The notes: generated by a model not told the origin, from the sequence alone. DNA of 64,000 bases from Rasiella rasia (GCF_011044175.1 NZ_CP049057.1:2929501-2993500); one strand, 5' to 3'; positions 35,012-43,960 are shown, numbered from the stretch's first letter. Numbers and translations are program-made.

Positions 35012-37318
35012 ATGAAATTAGTTAAATACCTTTCCTTGGTTGCATTATTCCTAAGTGCTGGAATGACATTTGCGCAAGACACCGAAAAGGAAGAACGCAA
35101 ACCAGGACACTACAACAATAACCGTTTTAAGCAGCTGTACGAAGAGTTTTCTACACCTAACATGTATCGCTCTCCAAATGGTGCGCCAGGACCAAACTAT
35201 TATCAGCAACAAGCAGATTATGTAATGAATTTGGTTTTAGATGATAAGAACTCAAAAATCTATGGTACTGAAACCATTACGTACAAAAATAATTCTCCAG
35301 ACGAGTTAGAATATCTTTGGGTGCAATTAGACCAAAATGTACGTGCGAAAGATTCTCAAACACCTTTAATTGAACCAAGCGGAGCTGCACCGGCAGAAAT
35401 GGCAGGAGCCTTTGTTGGAAAATATATGGGAGCAGGTTTTGACGGCGGATTTAAAATCGACTACGTTAAAGATAAAAATGGAAATCCGTTACCACACACT
35501 ATTAACCGCACAATGATGCGTGTTGAAATGCCAAAGAACCTAAAAACAGGAGAGTCTTTTACATTCTCAATTAAGTGGTGGTATAATGTACCAGACCATA
35601 CTGTAGACCGTGCACGTAGTGGGTATGAAGTTTTTGAAGATGGTAATAAAGGATACGTAATTGCGCAATTTTACCCACGTATGGCTGTCTATAGCGATGT
35701 AGAAGGATGGCAGAATAGCCAATTCTGGGGACGTGATGAATTTGCATTGCCTTTCGGCGACTTTGAAGTAAGCATTACAGTGCCAGCAGATCATATCTTG
35801 GATGCAACGGGAGAATTGTTAAACCGTAAGGAAGTATTCAGCAAAACTATGATGAACCGTTACGAGCAAGCAAAGAAATCGTATACCGAACCTGTACTAA
35901 TTGTAACACAAGAAGAAGCCGAAGCTGCTTCTAAAGGATTTGCTACAGGAACTAAAACATGGAAGTTTAAAGCAGAAAATGTGCGTGACTACGGTTTTGC
36001 TACATCAAGACGTTTTATATGGGATATGATGGCTGTTAAAATTGGAAATCGCGATGTAATGGCAGTTTCTGTATATCCTCCAGAGGGAAATCCGTTATGG
36101 GAAGATTGGTCTACTAAAGTAGTTGCTAGTACACTAGAAACGTATTCTCGTATGGCGTTCGATTACCCGTACCACAAGGCAATTTCAGTACATGCAAAGA
36201 ATCAAGGAATGGAATATCCAATGATTTGCTGGAACTATGGACGTCCAGATAAAGACGGGAATTACAGCGACCGAACTAAATACGGAATGTTTGGTGTTAT
36301 TATTCACGAAGTTGGACATAACTACTACCCAATGATTGTAAATAGTGATGAGCGCCAATGGACTTGGATGGATGAAGGTATTAATACTTTTGTGCAGTAT
36401 GTGGCAGAACAAGATTTTGGAGAAAAATATCCATCGGCAATCGCACCAAATAAAAAGTATCCATCGCGTCGCGGACCCGCTAAAAATATTGTTGGATATA
36501 TGGGTGGAGATCAAGACAGAATTGCACCAATTATGACCAAAGGGTTAAACACCTATAGTTTTGGTGCTAATGCATACTCTAAACCAGCTACAGGTTTAAA
36601 TATTTTACGTGAGACCATAATGGGACGCGAGTTATTCGACTACGCTTTTAAAACCTATTCGCAGCGTTGGATGTTTAAGCACCCAACACCAGAAGATTTT
36701 TTCCGTACTATGGAAGATGCTTCTGCGGTAGATTTAGATTGGTTCTGGAGAGCTTGGTTCTATACTACAGATTACACAGATATTGGTGTGAAAGAAGTAA
36801 AGAAATTTTATGTTACTAGTAAAATGAACAAGCAAGTACGCGAAATGATGGAAGCTCGTGGAATGTCAGAAAGCGATTTGCCACCATTGGTATATTTGGT
36901 AGAAGAGGGTAGTGAAGATTATGACGAGAGCATGAAAAACGCTACGTTGGATGATGTGTCTACACTTCAAGAATATATCATGGATAACGTTCCAGCGGCA
37001 GATAGAGCAAAAATGAAAAGTCCGAAGTATTTTTATGAAGTTACATTCGAAAAGCCAGGAGGAATTCCAATGCCAATTATTGCCGAAGTAACGTATAGCG
37101 ACGGAACTGTAGAACGTTTTAAATATCCAGCGCAGATTTGGAGAAAGAACGATGCTGAGGTAGGTAAAGTAATTGCTTCAGAAAAGGAAATAACAAAAAT
37201 TGTTGTCGATCCAGACGAAGAGACAGCCGATGTAGATACATCTAACAATTCTTGGCCAAAGCGCAAGAAGTTAGGGGAATTTAATAAATTTAAAAATGAA
37301 GTGAAAGGCGATAAATAG
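35012..37318 (+). CDS. Secreted M1 family zinc metallopeptidase
   Basis: 768 residues, signal peptide ending MTFAQD. The gluzincin site is complete: His432-Glu433-x3-His436 in IIHEVGHNYYPM and Glu455 in WMDEGINTF; KNQGMEYPMICW corresponds to the GAMEN-type exopeptidase motif. The N-terminal beta domain (YYQQQADYVMNLVLDDKNSKI, YLWVQLDQN) is typical of the aminopeptidase N superfamily in Bacteroidota. It should cut peptides in the periplasm or outside the cell. A Lys-rich C-terminus (SWPKRKKLGEFNKF) ends the protein; no T9SS domain is seen. A terminator follows. Confidence 0.95.
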   Translation: MKLVKYLSLVALFLSAGMTFAQDTEKEERKPGHYNNNRFKQLYEEFSTPNMYRSPNGAPGPNYYQQQADYVMNLVLDDKNSKIYGTETITYKNNSPDELEYLWVQLDQNVRAKDSQTPLIEPSGAAPAEMAGAFVGKYMGAGFDGGFKIDYVKDKNGNPLPHTINRTMMRVEMPKNLKTGESFTFSIKWWYNVPDHTVDRARSGYEVFEDGNKGYVIAQFYPRMAVYSDVEGWQNSQFWGRDEFALPFGDFEVSITVPADHILDATGELLNRKEVFSKTMMNRYEQAKKSYTEPVLIVTQEEAEAASKGFATGTKTWKFKAENVRDYGFATSRRFIWDMMAVKIGNRDVMAVSVYPPEGNPLWEDWSTKVVASTLETYSRMAFDYPYHKAISVHAKNQGMEYPMICWNYGRPDKDGNYSDRTKYGMFGVIIHEVGHNYYPMIVNSDERQWTWMDEGINTFVQYVAEQDFGEKYPSAIAPNKKYPSRRGPAKNIVGYMGGDQDRIAPIMTKGLNTYSFGANAYSKPATGLNILRETIMGRELFDYAFKTYSQRWMFKHPTPEDFFRTMEDASAVDLDWFWRAWFYTTDYTDIGVKEVKKFYVTSKMNKQVREMMEARGMSESDLPPLVYLVEEGSEDYDESMKNATLDDVSTLQEYIMDNVPAADRAKMKSPKYFYEVTFEKPGGIPMPIIAEVTYSDGTVERFKYPAQIWRKNDAEVGKVIASEKEITKIVVDPDEETADVDTSNNSWPKRKKLGEFNKFKNEVKGDK

Positions 37319-37341
37319 TCTTTTGCTGAACTAGAATAAAT

Positions 37342-37388
37342 GCCCTTTTCACCTGTTCATATCGGGATTGAAAAGGGCTTTTCCTTTT
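37342..37388 (+). terminator. Intrinsic terminator after the M1 peptidase gene
   Basis: GCCCTTTTCA (37342-37351) pairs with TGAAAAGGGC (37369-37378) across a 17-base loop and is followed by TTTTCCTTTTC. Confidence 0.75.
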
Positions 37389-37445
37389 CTAATAGTTGTT
37401 GAAATATTTCATAATTTGTAATTCCGAATTCTGAATTGAAAAAAG

Positions 37446-37453
37446 TATCTTTG
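37446..37453 (+). promoter_or_regulatory. Predicted -7 promoter box for tatA, placed for a leaderless start
   Basis: TATCTTTG, then CCAT, then the ATG at 37458. The 4-base spacing is the same as at gpmI. A TTG lies 27 bases upstream of the box, longer than the usual spacer. Confidence 0.42.
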
Positions 37454-37457
37454 CCAT

Positions 37458-37745
37458 ATGAAAATGGTAGTCCTTCCTTTATTCATTAGTGGCGGCGAAA
37501 TAGCGTTTATTCTATTTATCGTACTCATGGTCTTTGGCGCAGATAAAGTGCCAGAAATTGCTCGTGGACTAGGTAAAGGGATGAGGCAAATTAAAGACGC
37601 TACCAACGATATCAAATCTGAAATCACCAAAAGCGCAGAACAGCATGGTGTTGATATCGATATAACTAAAGATGTTCGCAAAGAAATTGACAAGGTCAAG
37701 GAGGATGTAAGCGACATAACAGGTCCAATAAAGCGGAAATTTTAA
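37458..37745 (+). CDS. tatA: Sec-independent protein translocase TatA/TatE subunit
   Basis: 95 residues. The short N-terminal membrane helix (SGGEIAFILFIVLMVFG), the hinge GADKVPEIARGLGKGMRQIKDA and a charged amphipathic tail are the TatA pattern; FG-x-K-x-P is the conserved hinge. TatA oligomers form the pore for folded proteins with RR signals. The start could also be ATG 37464. The window contains possible Tat clients at 29135 (RRDFIK) and, less surely, 28317. The stop overlaps the PAP2 ATG (TAATG), so the two are coupled. Confidence 0.93.
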   Translation: MKMVVLPLFISGGEIAFILFIVLMVFGADKVPEIARGLGKGMRQIKDATNDIKSEITKSAEQHGVDIDITKDVRKEIDKVKEDVSDITGPIKRKF

Positions 37746-38311
37746 TGCTTGAAACGTTAAAGAACTGGGATAGAGAGCTGTTTGTTTGGCTCAATAACCT
37801 AGGTATTGAAACTTGCGATAGCTTTTGGATATTTGTTACCCAAATAGAAAGTTGGATTCCCTTATTTATTTTCTTTTTTGCTATAATTTTTGTGAAGTAC
37901 GGACTTAGAAAAGGTCTGATCGTCCTGTTTTTTACTGTTCTATCGTTTACCGTTACCATAACCTTTACAAACCTAGTGAAAGACTACGTTGCTCGATTGC
38001 GACCCAACAATGTTGAAGAACTTACTAACCTTATAAGGGTTTTACAAAAGCCAACAAACTATAGTTTTTTCTCTGGCCATGCATCCTCTAGTTTTGCTGT
38101 TACCACCTTTGTAGTATTGGTAATTAGGAAATTCTCAAAATGGATATATCTAGCTTTTCTCTGGCCTATTTTATTTGTAATAAGTAGAGTCTACGTAGGT
38201 GTTCACTATCCTAGTGATCTTTTGGTAGGAGCAGTTGTTGGTACAACAATTGCTTTTATAATGCATGCTATCTGTAAAGCCTTGCTTGCAAAAGTACCTA
38301 TTCAGCAATAA
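37745..38311 (+). CDS. PAP2 family membrane phosphatase
   Basis: 188 residues with about five membrane helices. The three acid-phosphatase motifs are present: K-x6-RP in VKDYVARLRPNN, SGH in YSFFSGHASSS, and SR-x5-H-x3-D in VISRVYVGVHYPSDLL. Likely dephosphorylates a lipid pyrophosphate such as undecaprenyl-PP or phosphatidylglycerophosphate, with the active site facing the periplasm. The start overlaps the tatA stop by one base. Ends 5 bases from the convergent O-methyltransferase gene. Confidence 0.92.
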   Translation: MLETLKNWDRELFVWLNNLGIETCDSFWIFVTQIESWIPLFIFFFAIIFVKYGLRKGLIVLFFTVLSFTVTITFTNLVKDYVARLRPNNVEELTNLIRVLQKPTNYSFFSGHASSSFAVTTFVVLVIRKFSKWIYLAFLWPILFVISRVYVGVHYPSDLLVGAVVGTTIAFIMHAICKALLAKVPIQQ

Positions 38312-38316
38312 TGCCA

Positions 38317-38958
38317 TTATTTCACCCTAGAAATTGTAAGTCCGTCTCTAATTGGTAGGAGAACGGTTTCTAATTTAGGATGCTCGTTAAGAAGTTTGTT
38401 ATAACGTAAGAGCGCAACGGTATCTACATCATCGTCGGCAACTTTTTCAACAACCTTGCCACTCCACAATACATTATCACTTAAAATCACAGCCCCTGAT
38501 GGTAATGTGGGTAGTAGGAGTTCTAGATAATTCGGATAGTTTCTTTTATCGGCATCTATAAAAACCAGATCAAAAGATTGGGGCAATGTTGGAATAATAG
38601 CTAGTGCATTTCCTGTGTGTTGTATAATTTGGTCTCCATATCCTGACTTGTCAAAATACTTTCGTTGAAAAGTATGTAATTCTTCATTAATATCAATCGT
38701 ATGAAGTTCTCCTTCAGAATCGAGCCCTTCAGCTAAACACAGAGCAGAATAACCTGTATACGTGCCAATTTCTAAAACGTTCTTTGGTCTTATTAACTTA
38801 GAAACCATACTTAATACACGTCCTTGAAAATGCCCACTTAACATTCGAGGTGCTAAAACCTTTTGCCAAGTCTCGCGTGTTAATTCCTGTAGAAGTTCAG
38901 GTTCGGCCTGAGAGTGTGCAATAACATATTCGTCTATCTTTTCAGGTAGAAAATCCAT
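38317..38958 (-). CDS. O-methyltransferase (catechol/caffeoyl-CoA type)
   Basis: 213 residues. RPKNVLEIGTYTGYSALCLAEGL (SAM motif I), TIDINEE, and FDLVFIDADKRNYPNYLEL (Asp metal ligands) with VILSDNVLWSGKVV mark a metal-dependent AdoMet_MTase_3 enzyme. It O-methylates a catechol-like substrate. As the last gene of the kynurenine cluster, overlapping the ACMS decarboxylase stop by one base (TAATG), its substrate might be a hydroxylated kynurenine-pathway aromatic. That is context inference only. Confidence 0.88.
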   Translation of the reverse strand: MDFLPEKIDEYVIAHSQAEPELLQELTRETWQKVLAPRMLSGHFQGRVLSMVSKLIRPKNVLEIGTYTGYSALCLAEGLDSEGELHTIDINEELHTFQRKYFDKSGYGDQIIQHTGNALAIIPTLPQSFDLVFIDADKRNYPNYLELLLPTLPSGAVILSDNVLWSGKVVEKVADDDVDTVALLRYNKLLNEHPKLETVLLPIRDGLTISRVK

Positions 38959-40043
38959 TAGCTTAAAATTCTCTTAATCAATTTTTCCTTTGCTGCTTCA
39001 TCATCACCACACAACCATTGTAGTACGTTGTCTTCCCACATAAGAGCTGCATCGGCTTCAGTTATAATTTCTCGGTCTTTGGCTAAGTCTAAGATTTTTC
39101 CAGGATACGACGATTGCATTTCACTTTCCATTTCTCCCAACGGATAGGGGTCGTCAAGACCCACTAAAACTTGCTGTACTCCTTGATTTTTAACGAGTAA
39201 TTCTAAAGAACCAGTGTCATGCACCAAAGTGTCGAAAAAGATATTTTTATGACCTACTGCTTTTCTTGGGTGAACTTTGCCCTCAAACAAATCTGGTCTA
39301 CCATCAAAACCTTGTATTCGCCTACCTAAATTCATTTGTGCTAATTGTCCGCCATGTGCAAAACAGGTGCGCATTCCGGGGTATTTATCTGCATAGCCAT
39401 TAAGCGTCAAAAAATGATAGGCATCTGCACACTGCGCCAGCATCCAGATAAGATGAAAACGCCATGCCGTATTCTGAAGCTTAATAAACTTTTCACCGTC
39501 ATACGGATGAATTTCTACTGCTAAATTGTATTTGCTAGCGAGTTCAAAGATGGGTTCATTTTCTTCGTCAAATATACAACGCCACGTTCCAATGGTATCC
39601 ATATAGTGTGTTGGTAAACACAATAACTGCATGCCTAAAACTTCAACACAACGCTCTATTTCCCAAAGCGCACCTCGAATAAAACCAGGATGTATAACAA
39701 AACCACACGTAAATTTTGAGGGGTTTTCTTTCTGTATGCGTGCATTAAAATCGTTCTGAAATCGCAATGCTTGCTTCATTTCTTCCAATCGCAGCCCATT
39801 TCCGTAGAGTTGTGAGAGGTTGAGCACCACAGCATGGTCAATTTTGTATTTTTCCATCCATGCCAATTTCTCATCGAGAAAAAAACTAGAGTCTGTTACC
39901 GGGCGACTCCAATCTTTTTGAAGCATAAATTTTCGGTCTTTATCTACCCAAAAAATCCCCTTATCGTGCATAAATTGCGGTATATCTTCTGGGTAAGGTA
40001 GCAAATGCGAATGACCATTAATACGTAGCTTTTTTCGTGACAT
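38958..40043 (-). CDS. 2-amino-3-carboxymuconate-6-semialdehyde decarboxylase (ACMSD-type amidohydrolase)
   Basis: 361 residues, amidohydrolase superfamily. Metal ligands His11 and His13 lie in INGHSHLLP; FVIHPGF, EIHPYDGEKFIKL (His), TCFAHGGQLAQMN (His) and LVGLDDPYPLGEM (Asp) complete the ACMSD pattern. It removes CO2 from 2-amino-3-carboxymuconate semialdehyde, steering tryptophan carbon from NAD synthesis into degradation. The neighbours supply the steps before and after. It is somewhat longer than the usual ~335 residues. Start at ATG 40043, preceded by a GC-rich intergenic element. Confidence 0.9.
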   Translation of the reverse strand: MSRKKLRINGHSHLLPYPEDIPQFMHDKGIFWVDKDRKFMLQKDWSRPVTDSSFFLDEKLAWMEKYKIDHAVVLNLSQLYGNGLRLEEMKQALRFQNDFNARIQKENPSKFTCGFVIHPGFIRGALWEIERCVEVLGMQLLCLPTHYMDTIGTWRCIFDEENEPIFELASKYNLAVEIHPYDGEKFIKLQNTAWRFHLIWMLAQCADAYHFLTLNGYADKYPGMRTCFAHGGQLAQMNLGRRIQGFDGRPDLFEGKVHPRKAVGHKNIFFDTLVHDTGSLELLVKNQGVQQVLVGLDDPYPLGEMESEMQSSYPGKILDLAKDREIITEADAALMWEDNVLQWLCGDDEAAKEKLIKRILS

Positions 40044-40060
40044 AATTTTATTGTTAGTTT

Positions 40061-40157
40061 GGCGTGCCCCGCCACGGCGGGTCGGGCTTTCACGGGTACA
40101 CGCTTTCCTGGCTTCTGCCAGCCGCAGCGGGGTACCTTCGCTCTATCCCTGCCCGAA
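40061..40157. repeat. GC-rich palindromic intergenic element
   Basis: A block much richer in G+C than its surroundings, holding GGCGTGCCCCGCC and the hairpin CCCGC-CACG-GCGGG (40068-40081), then GTCGGGC (40081-40087) and the matching TGCCCG near 40150. It lies between the SDR and ACMSD genes. It resembles dispersed intergenic repeats I have seen in flavobacterial genomes; no second copy is in this window. Confidence 0.5.
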
Positions 40158-40225
40158 AATTAATCTGACTTTATACGCGAAAGCACAATTGTACTTAGTG
40201 TATACCTCAGGTATTGTTTATAAAG

Positions 40226-41011
40226 TTACAAACTTTTGGTTCTCCCACCATCTACGGGAAGGTTAATACCATTAATATAACTTGCAGCTTCCGTGGCTAA
40301 AAAAGCTACCGCATTGGCGATTTCACCAGGCTGTGCAAAACGCCTTGCAGGAACCAGGCTTTGCATCCACTTAGATGCTTCTGCCTTCGATTTTCCAGTG
40401 CGTTCTGAAGCTTTGTCAATAATATCATCTAATCTATCTGTGGCTGTAAAACCTGGCAAAACATTATTCACGGTAATTCCGTATTGGCCTAATTCATTTG
40501 CCAATGTCTTACTCCAGCTTGCAACTGCACCTCTAATGGTATTGCTAACCCCCAGCCCGTCTATAGGCTGCTTAACTGAAGTTGAAATAATATTAATAAT
40601 ACGTCCGTAATCTGCTTCTTTCATACCAGGTACCAAGGCTTGTACTAATATCTGATTACACTCAAGGTGCATAGAAAAAGCCTTAATAAATTCTGAAGTA
40701 TCTGCCGAAAAAATAGGTCCTCCTTTGGGTCCTCCTGTGTTGTTTACCAAAATATGCCATATCTTACGTTCTTTAGCCACAGCAACTTTTTCTCGTACTT
40801 CGTCAGGCTTGGTGAAATCGGCAACAAAATAATTGTGTTTCTGCCCCTGCTCATGGTGCAATTCTATTAAAGTTTCCTTTAGTTTTTCTTCGTTACGAGC
40901 TACTAAAGTAACAGTAGCTCCCATCTTAGCCAATTGCTTAGCAACCGCTTTACCTATGCCTGCAGTGCTTCCGCAGACCAGCGCATTTTTATTCGTTAAA
41001 TCTATATTCAT
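40226..41011 (-). CDS. SDR family protein lacking the catalytic Tyr and Lys
   Basis: 261 residues. Nucleotide-binding GSTAGIGKAVAKQLA, NNTGG near residue 91 and the C-terminal YINGINLPVDGG are normal for short-chain dehydrogenases. The Ser at 143 (IISTS) is present, but 13 residues later, where the Y-x3-K motif belongs, the sequence reads S156-N-T-I-R160. Either the reaction differs or catalysis is impaired; I recall SDRs with similar SNTxR sequences, so this may be a distinct subfamily. It lies in the kynurenine cluster between ACMSD and the aldehyde dehydrogenase, so its substrate may belong to that pathway. Start ATG 41011. Confidence 0.87.
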   Translation of the reverse strand: MNIDLTNKNALVCGSTAGIGKAVAKQLAKMGATVTLVARNEEKLKETLIELHHEQGQKHNYFVADFTKPDEVREKVAVAKERKIWHILVNNTGGPKGGPIFSADTSEFIKAFSMHLECNQILVQALVPGMKEADYGRIINIISTSVKQPIDGLGVSNTIRGAVASWSKTLANELGQYGITVNNVLPGFTATDRLDDIIDKASERTGKSKAEASKWMQSLVPARRFAQPGEIANAVAFLATEAASYINGINLPVDGGRTKSL

Positions 41012-41024
41012 CTTTTTTCTTGTG

Positions 41025-41092
41025 TGGTCGAGCGCAGGTAAGACCTAATTTAAATATATTGTTTTAGTAGAACCCTCGACTGCGCTCGAGGG
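41025..41092. repeat. Palindromic intergenic element, copy A
   Basis: TGGTCGAGCGCAG at the left and CCCTCGACTGCGCTCGAGGG (41073-41092) at the right. The right part is a perfect 7-bp stem with a CTGCGC loop, and the left TCGAGCGCAG can also pair with CTGCGCTCGA of the right. The middle is less like copies B and C. Located between the SDR and aldehyde dehydrogenase genes. Confidence 0.85.
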
Positions 41093-41138
41093 TATGTGTA
41101 CTATGTAATCTAATAATTCATAACAAACTACCAAAGGT

Positions 41139-42602
41139 TTAAGGGTTATTTGGCAAATCAGTATACGTAATACAAACGTTTTTAGGCTCGGTAAAAAAGC
41201 GCAAGGCTTCAAATCCGCCCTCTCGTCCAACTCCGCTATTTTTAACCCCGCCGAAAGGCGTACGTAAATCACGATTTAGCCAAGTGTTTACCCAAACAAT
41301 TCCTGCTTCTAACTGTTTAGAAACTCGCATGGTTCTGTTCAAGTCTTGTGTCCAAACAGTAGCAGAGAGTCCGTATTGCACATCGTTAGCCATTTGTATT
41401 GCTTCGGTTTCGTCTTTAAAGCTTACAATAGTAACTACAGGGCCAAAAACTTCTTCTTGTTGTATTCGGCATTTATTATCGTCTATTTCAATAACGGTTG
41501 GTTGTAAATAATACCCTTGTTCATGTCCGGGTACCGAGACTTTGTTTCCTCCAAATAACACGGTGCCTCCTTCATTTTTAGCAATTTCAATATAGTTCTC
41601 TACCTTTTCCATATGTGCTTGGGAAACCAGTGCGCCTAAATTCGTGTCATTGTCAGACGGATTTCCAACTTTTAGTTCTGACACTTTAGCTACAAAATCT
41701 TTCTTAAAGGTTTCGGCTATAGACTCTTCTACATAAATTCTACTTCCACAGAGGCAAATTTGCCCTTGATTAGCAAAAGAAGATTTTACTGTTACCGAAA
41801 GCATTTTTTCATAATTACAATCTGCAAAAATCAGGTTCGGATTTTTACCCCCTAGTTCTAACGATAACTTTTTAAACATAGGTGCAGCCGTTCTGGCTAT
41901 ATGTTCTCCTGTGGTAGTGCCACCTGTAAAGCTAATCGCTTTTATATTTGGATGCGCTACAATAGCTTGCCCCGCTTCAGGACCAGTACCATGAACAATG
42001 TTTAAAACTCCTTTGGGTAGTCCAGCTTCAGATAACAATTCGCCTAATAAATAGGCAGTCATTGGTGTTACTTCACTTGGTTTTGCCACCACACAATTTC
42101 CGGCTGCAATGGCCGGAGCTACTTTCCAGGTAAAGAGATAGAGGGGAAGGTTCCATGGAGAAATACATCCAACTACACCAATAGGTTGGCGTAATGTAAA
42201 ATTCATCGTGTTTCTTCCAACACTTTCATGGGCTTCACTAGCAAATTGCGTAATTGCATTGCCAAAAAACCTAAAATTTGCACTTGCTCTAGGAATGTCT
42301 ACTGCCTTAGCAAGCGATACGGGTTTGCCATTATCTAAACTTTCGGCTGCTGCCAAACGATCTAAATTGGCTTCAATTAAATCTGCAATACGCAGCATAA
42401 TTTTACTGCGAGTTTCAATTGGGGTGGTACTCCAAGATGGAAAAGCTTCTTTCGCTGCAACATAAGCGTGTTCAATATCCTTCGGAGTGCTTTTCGCAAT
42501 CTGCGAATAGATGTTACCAGTACTTGGGTTAAAGTTGTCTAACCATTCTCCAGAAGTAGGATCTTGATAGGTACCGTCTATGTAGTTGAGAATTTTTTTC
42601 AT
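41139..42602 (-). CDS. Aldehyde dehydrogenase, probable 2-aminomuconate-6-semialdehyde dehydrogenase
   Basis: 487 residues. Typical ALDH motifs: CISPWNLPLYLFTWKVAPA, SFTGGTTTGEHIA (NAD site), KLSLELGGKNPN (catalytic Glu) and FANQGQICLCGSRIYV (catalytic Cys). The sequence resembles aminomuconic/hydroxymuconic semialdehyde dehydrogenases, and its place among ACMSD, RidA, KMO and kynureninase genes supports oxidation of 2-aminomuconate semialdehyde to 2-aminomuconate. The esterase gene precedes it by 5 bases. Confidence 0.9.
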   Translation of the reverse strand: MKKILNYIDGTYQDPTSGEWLDNFNPSTGNIYSQIAKSTPKDIEHAYVAAKEAFPSWSTTPIETRSKIMLRIADLIEANLDRLAAAESLDNGKPVSLAKAVDIPRASANFRFFGNAITQFASEAHESVGRNTMNFTLRQPIGVVGCISPWNLPLYLFTWKVAPAIAAGNCVVAKPSEVTPMTAYLLGELLSEAGLPKGVLNIVHGTGPEAGQAIVAHPNIKAISFTGGTTTGEHIARTAAPMFKKLSLELGGKNPNLIFADCNYEKMLSVTVKSSFANQGQICLCGSRIYVEESIAETFKKDFVAKVSELKVGNPSDNDTNLGALVSQAHMEKVENYIEIAKNEGGTVLFGGNKVSVPGHEQGYYLQPTVIEIDDNKCRIQQEEVFGPVVTIVSFKDETEAIQMANDVQYGLSATVWTQDLNRTMRVSKQLEAGIVWVNTWLNRDLRTPFGGVKNSGVGREGGFEALRFFTEPKNVCITYTDLPNNP

Positions 42603-42607
42603 AAATG

Positions 42608-43435
42608 TTACTTCTTGGTTTCGTTCTCAAATAATTTTTCGAAGGCATTGTACACCGCTAAATGCAATGCGTCTCCATGGTCTTGCGCCTCGAGAAAATG
42701 ATAAAAAACCTTGTTCTTAGTATCCTTTGAAGCCGCTAAGAGTTTATAATACAAGTTAATTGCTCCTGTTTGCATGGTTGGTCCCTCGGTACCACCGGCA
42801 ATATAAACTTGTTTTGGCGCCCAAGTTTTTGTTGCCTCTTGCTTCAAAATCGATTCGTTATCCCACCAGGTACTCGGACTTACAATAATGTAATTGTTAA
42901 ACAGGCTTGGTTTTTTTAGTAAAATTTCCGCAGCTAGTAATCCGCCTAGAGACTGGCCAATAATTGTTTTTTCTTCGGAAACTTTATAGCGTGAAGCGAT
43001 AAACGGTTGTAATTCACGTTCTAAAAATTGAATAAATTTTTCAGACCCTCCGCTAGTTGGAAATTCTTCTTGGTCTAGTTTTACGGTAGAAGGAAATGTA
43101 AAATCTCTTTTTCTATCTATATTGGAAATACCTACTACAATAGATTCTGGGAGCATATTAATCCACGAGAAAGACCCAAATTGAACAAGTCCGGCAATGT
43201 GAATAAAATCTTCATCTGCAGAACCGTCTAGAAGGTAAATAATAGGATATTTTTTTTTGCTCTCGTCATATCCCCTAGGAAGATAGATGTTGAGAGTTCT
43301 ATTTTCTTGTAAAATTTCAGACTGCACTGAGACCGTTTCTCCAATGGTAAAAGGTATAGCCTTAGATGAGGTGCTATTTTGAGAACAAACAACACCAACT
43401 ATTAATAAAAAGAACAATAAACTAAATTGTCTCAT
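42608..43435 (-). CDS. Exported alpha/beta-hydrolase esterase (Fes/BesA-like)
   Basis: Start set at ATG 43435 (MRQFSLLFFLLIVGVVCSQN), which gives a signal peptide; a TTG at 43462 would overlap the RidA gene. 275 residues. Putative-esterase family: YPIIYLLDGSADEDF (oxyanion region), KTIIGQSLGGLLAAE with nucleophile Ser in GQSLGG, and a late QDHGDALH containing the His. Cys17 could be lipidated. Because the protein is exported, it is a poor candidate for the cytosolic N-formylkynurenine hydrolase that the pathway would need. Why it sits in the cluster is unclear. Confidence 0.85.
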   Translation of the reverse strand: MRQFSLLFFLLIVGVVCSQNSTSSKAIPFTIGETVSVQSEILQENRTLNIYLPRGYDESKKKYPIIYLLDGSADEDFIHIAGLVQFGSFSWINMLPESIVVGISNIDRKRDFTFPSTVKLDQEEFPTSGGSEKFIQFLERELQPFIASRYKVSEEKTIIGQSLGGLLAAEILLKKPSLFNNYIIVSPSTWWDNESILKQEATKTWAPKQVYIAGGTEGPTMQTGAINLYYKLLAASKDTKNKVFYHFLEAQDHGDALHLAVYNAFEKLFENETKK

Positions 43436-43451
43436 AGCGATTCTTATGTTT

Positions 43452-43880
43452 TTAACCCCCAAGAGGTTTATAAGCTGTGACCTTAATTTCTACAACCAGA
43501 TGTGGGTGGGGTAGTTGGTGAACTGCAACTGTTGTTCGGGTTGGACCTGTTTCTTTGCTAAAAAATTCGCCGTAAACTTGATTGTAGCCTCCAAAATCAT
43601 TCATGTTTACTAAAAAACTCGATACGTCTACGACATCTGCCATGGTTGCATTCTCTGTTGCTAAGACATCTTTGATGTTGTTTAATACAGCGCGGGTTTG
43701 TTCTTTTATATCAAGAAAAATTGTGCCCATTTCGTCGATTTTGTTGGCGCCTGTAATGGTATTGTCGGGTAATCGTGAACTCGTTCCGCTGACAAATAAA
43801 AAATCTCCTGCTCGTTTTATATGGGGGTATGCGCCCCGAGGTGTTGCTTTTCCTTCTACTAATTTACTCTTGTTTGTCAT
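43452..43880 (-). CDS. RidA family protein, probable 2-aminomuconate deaminase
   Basis: 142 residues. [42 protein letters not shown] and [25 protein letters not shown] are RidA/YjgF hallmarks, with the conserved Arg in TRTTV that binds substrate carboxylate. In Pseudomonas nitrobenzoate and kynurenine pathways a RidA-type protein deaminates 2-aminomuconate to 4-oxalocrotonate. The location between KMO and the semialdehyde dehydrogenase supports that role over generic imine hydrolysis. An intergenic palindromic element lies immediately upstream. Confidence 0.88.
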   Translation of the reverse strand: MTNKSKLVEGKATPRGAYPHIKRAGDFLFVSGTSSRLPDNTITGANKIDEMGTIFLDIKEQTRAVLNNIKDVLATENATMADVVDVSSFLVNMNDFGGYNQVYGEFFSKETGPTRTTVAVHQLPHPHLVVEIKVTAYKPLGG

Positions 43881-43888
43881 GGGGTGTA

Positions 43889-43960
43889 TGGTCGAGCGCA
43901 GTTGAGACCTTCATTTAGTTATCTCAGTTTTCATGAACCACTCGACTGCGCTCGAGGGAA
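43889..43960. repeat. Palindromic intergenic element, copy B
   Basis: TGGTCGAGCGCAGTTGAGACCTT, a ~25-base A+T-rich middle with ATCTCAGTTTTC, then CCACTCGACTGCGCTCGAGGG and AAC. Nearly collinear with copy C. Lies between the KMO and RidA genes. Confidence 0.88.
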
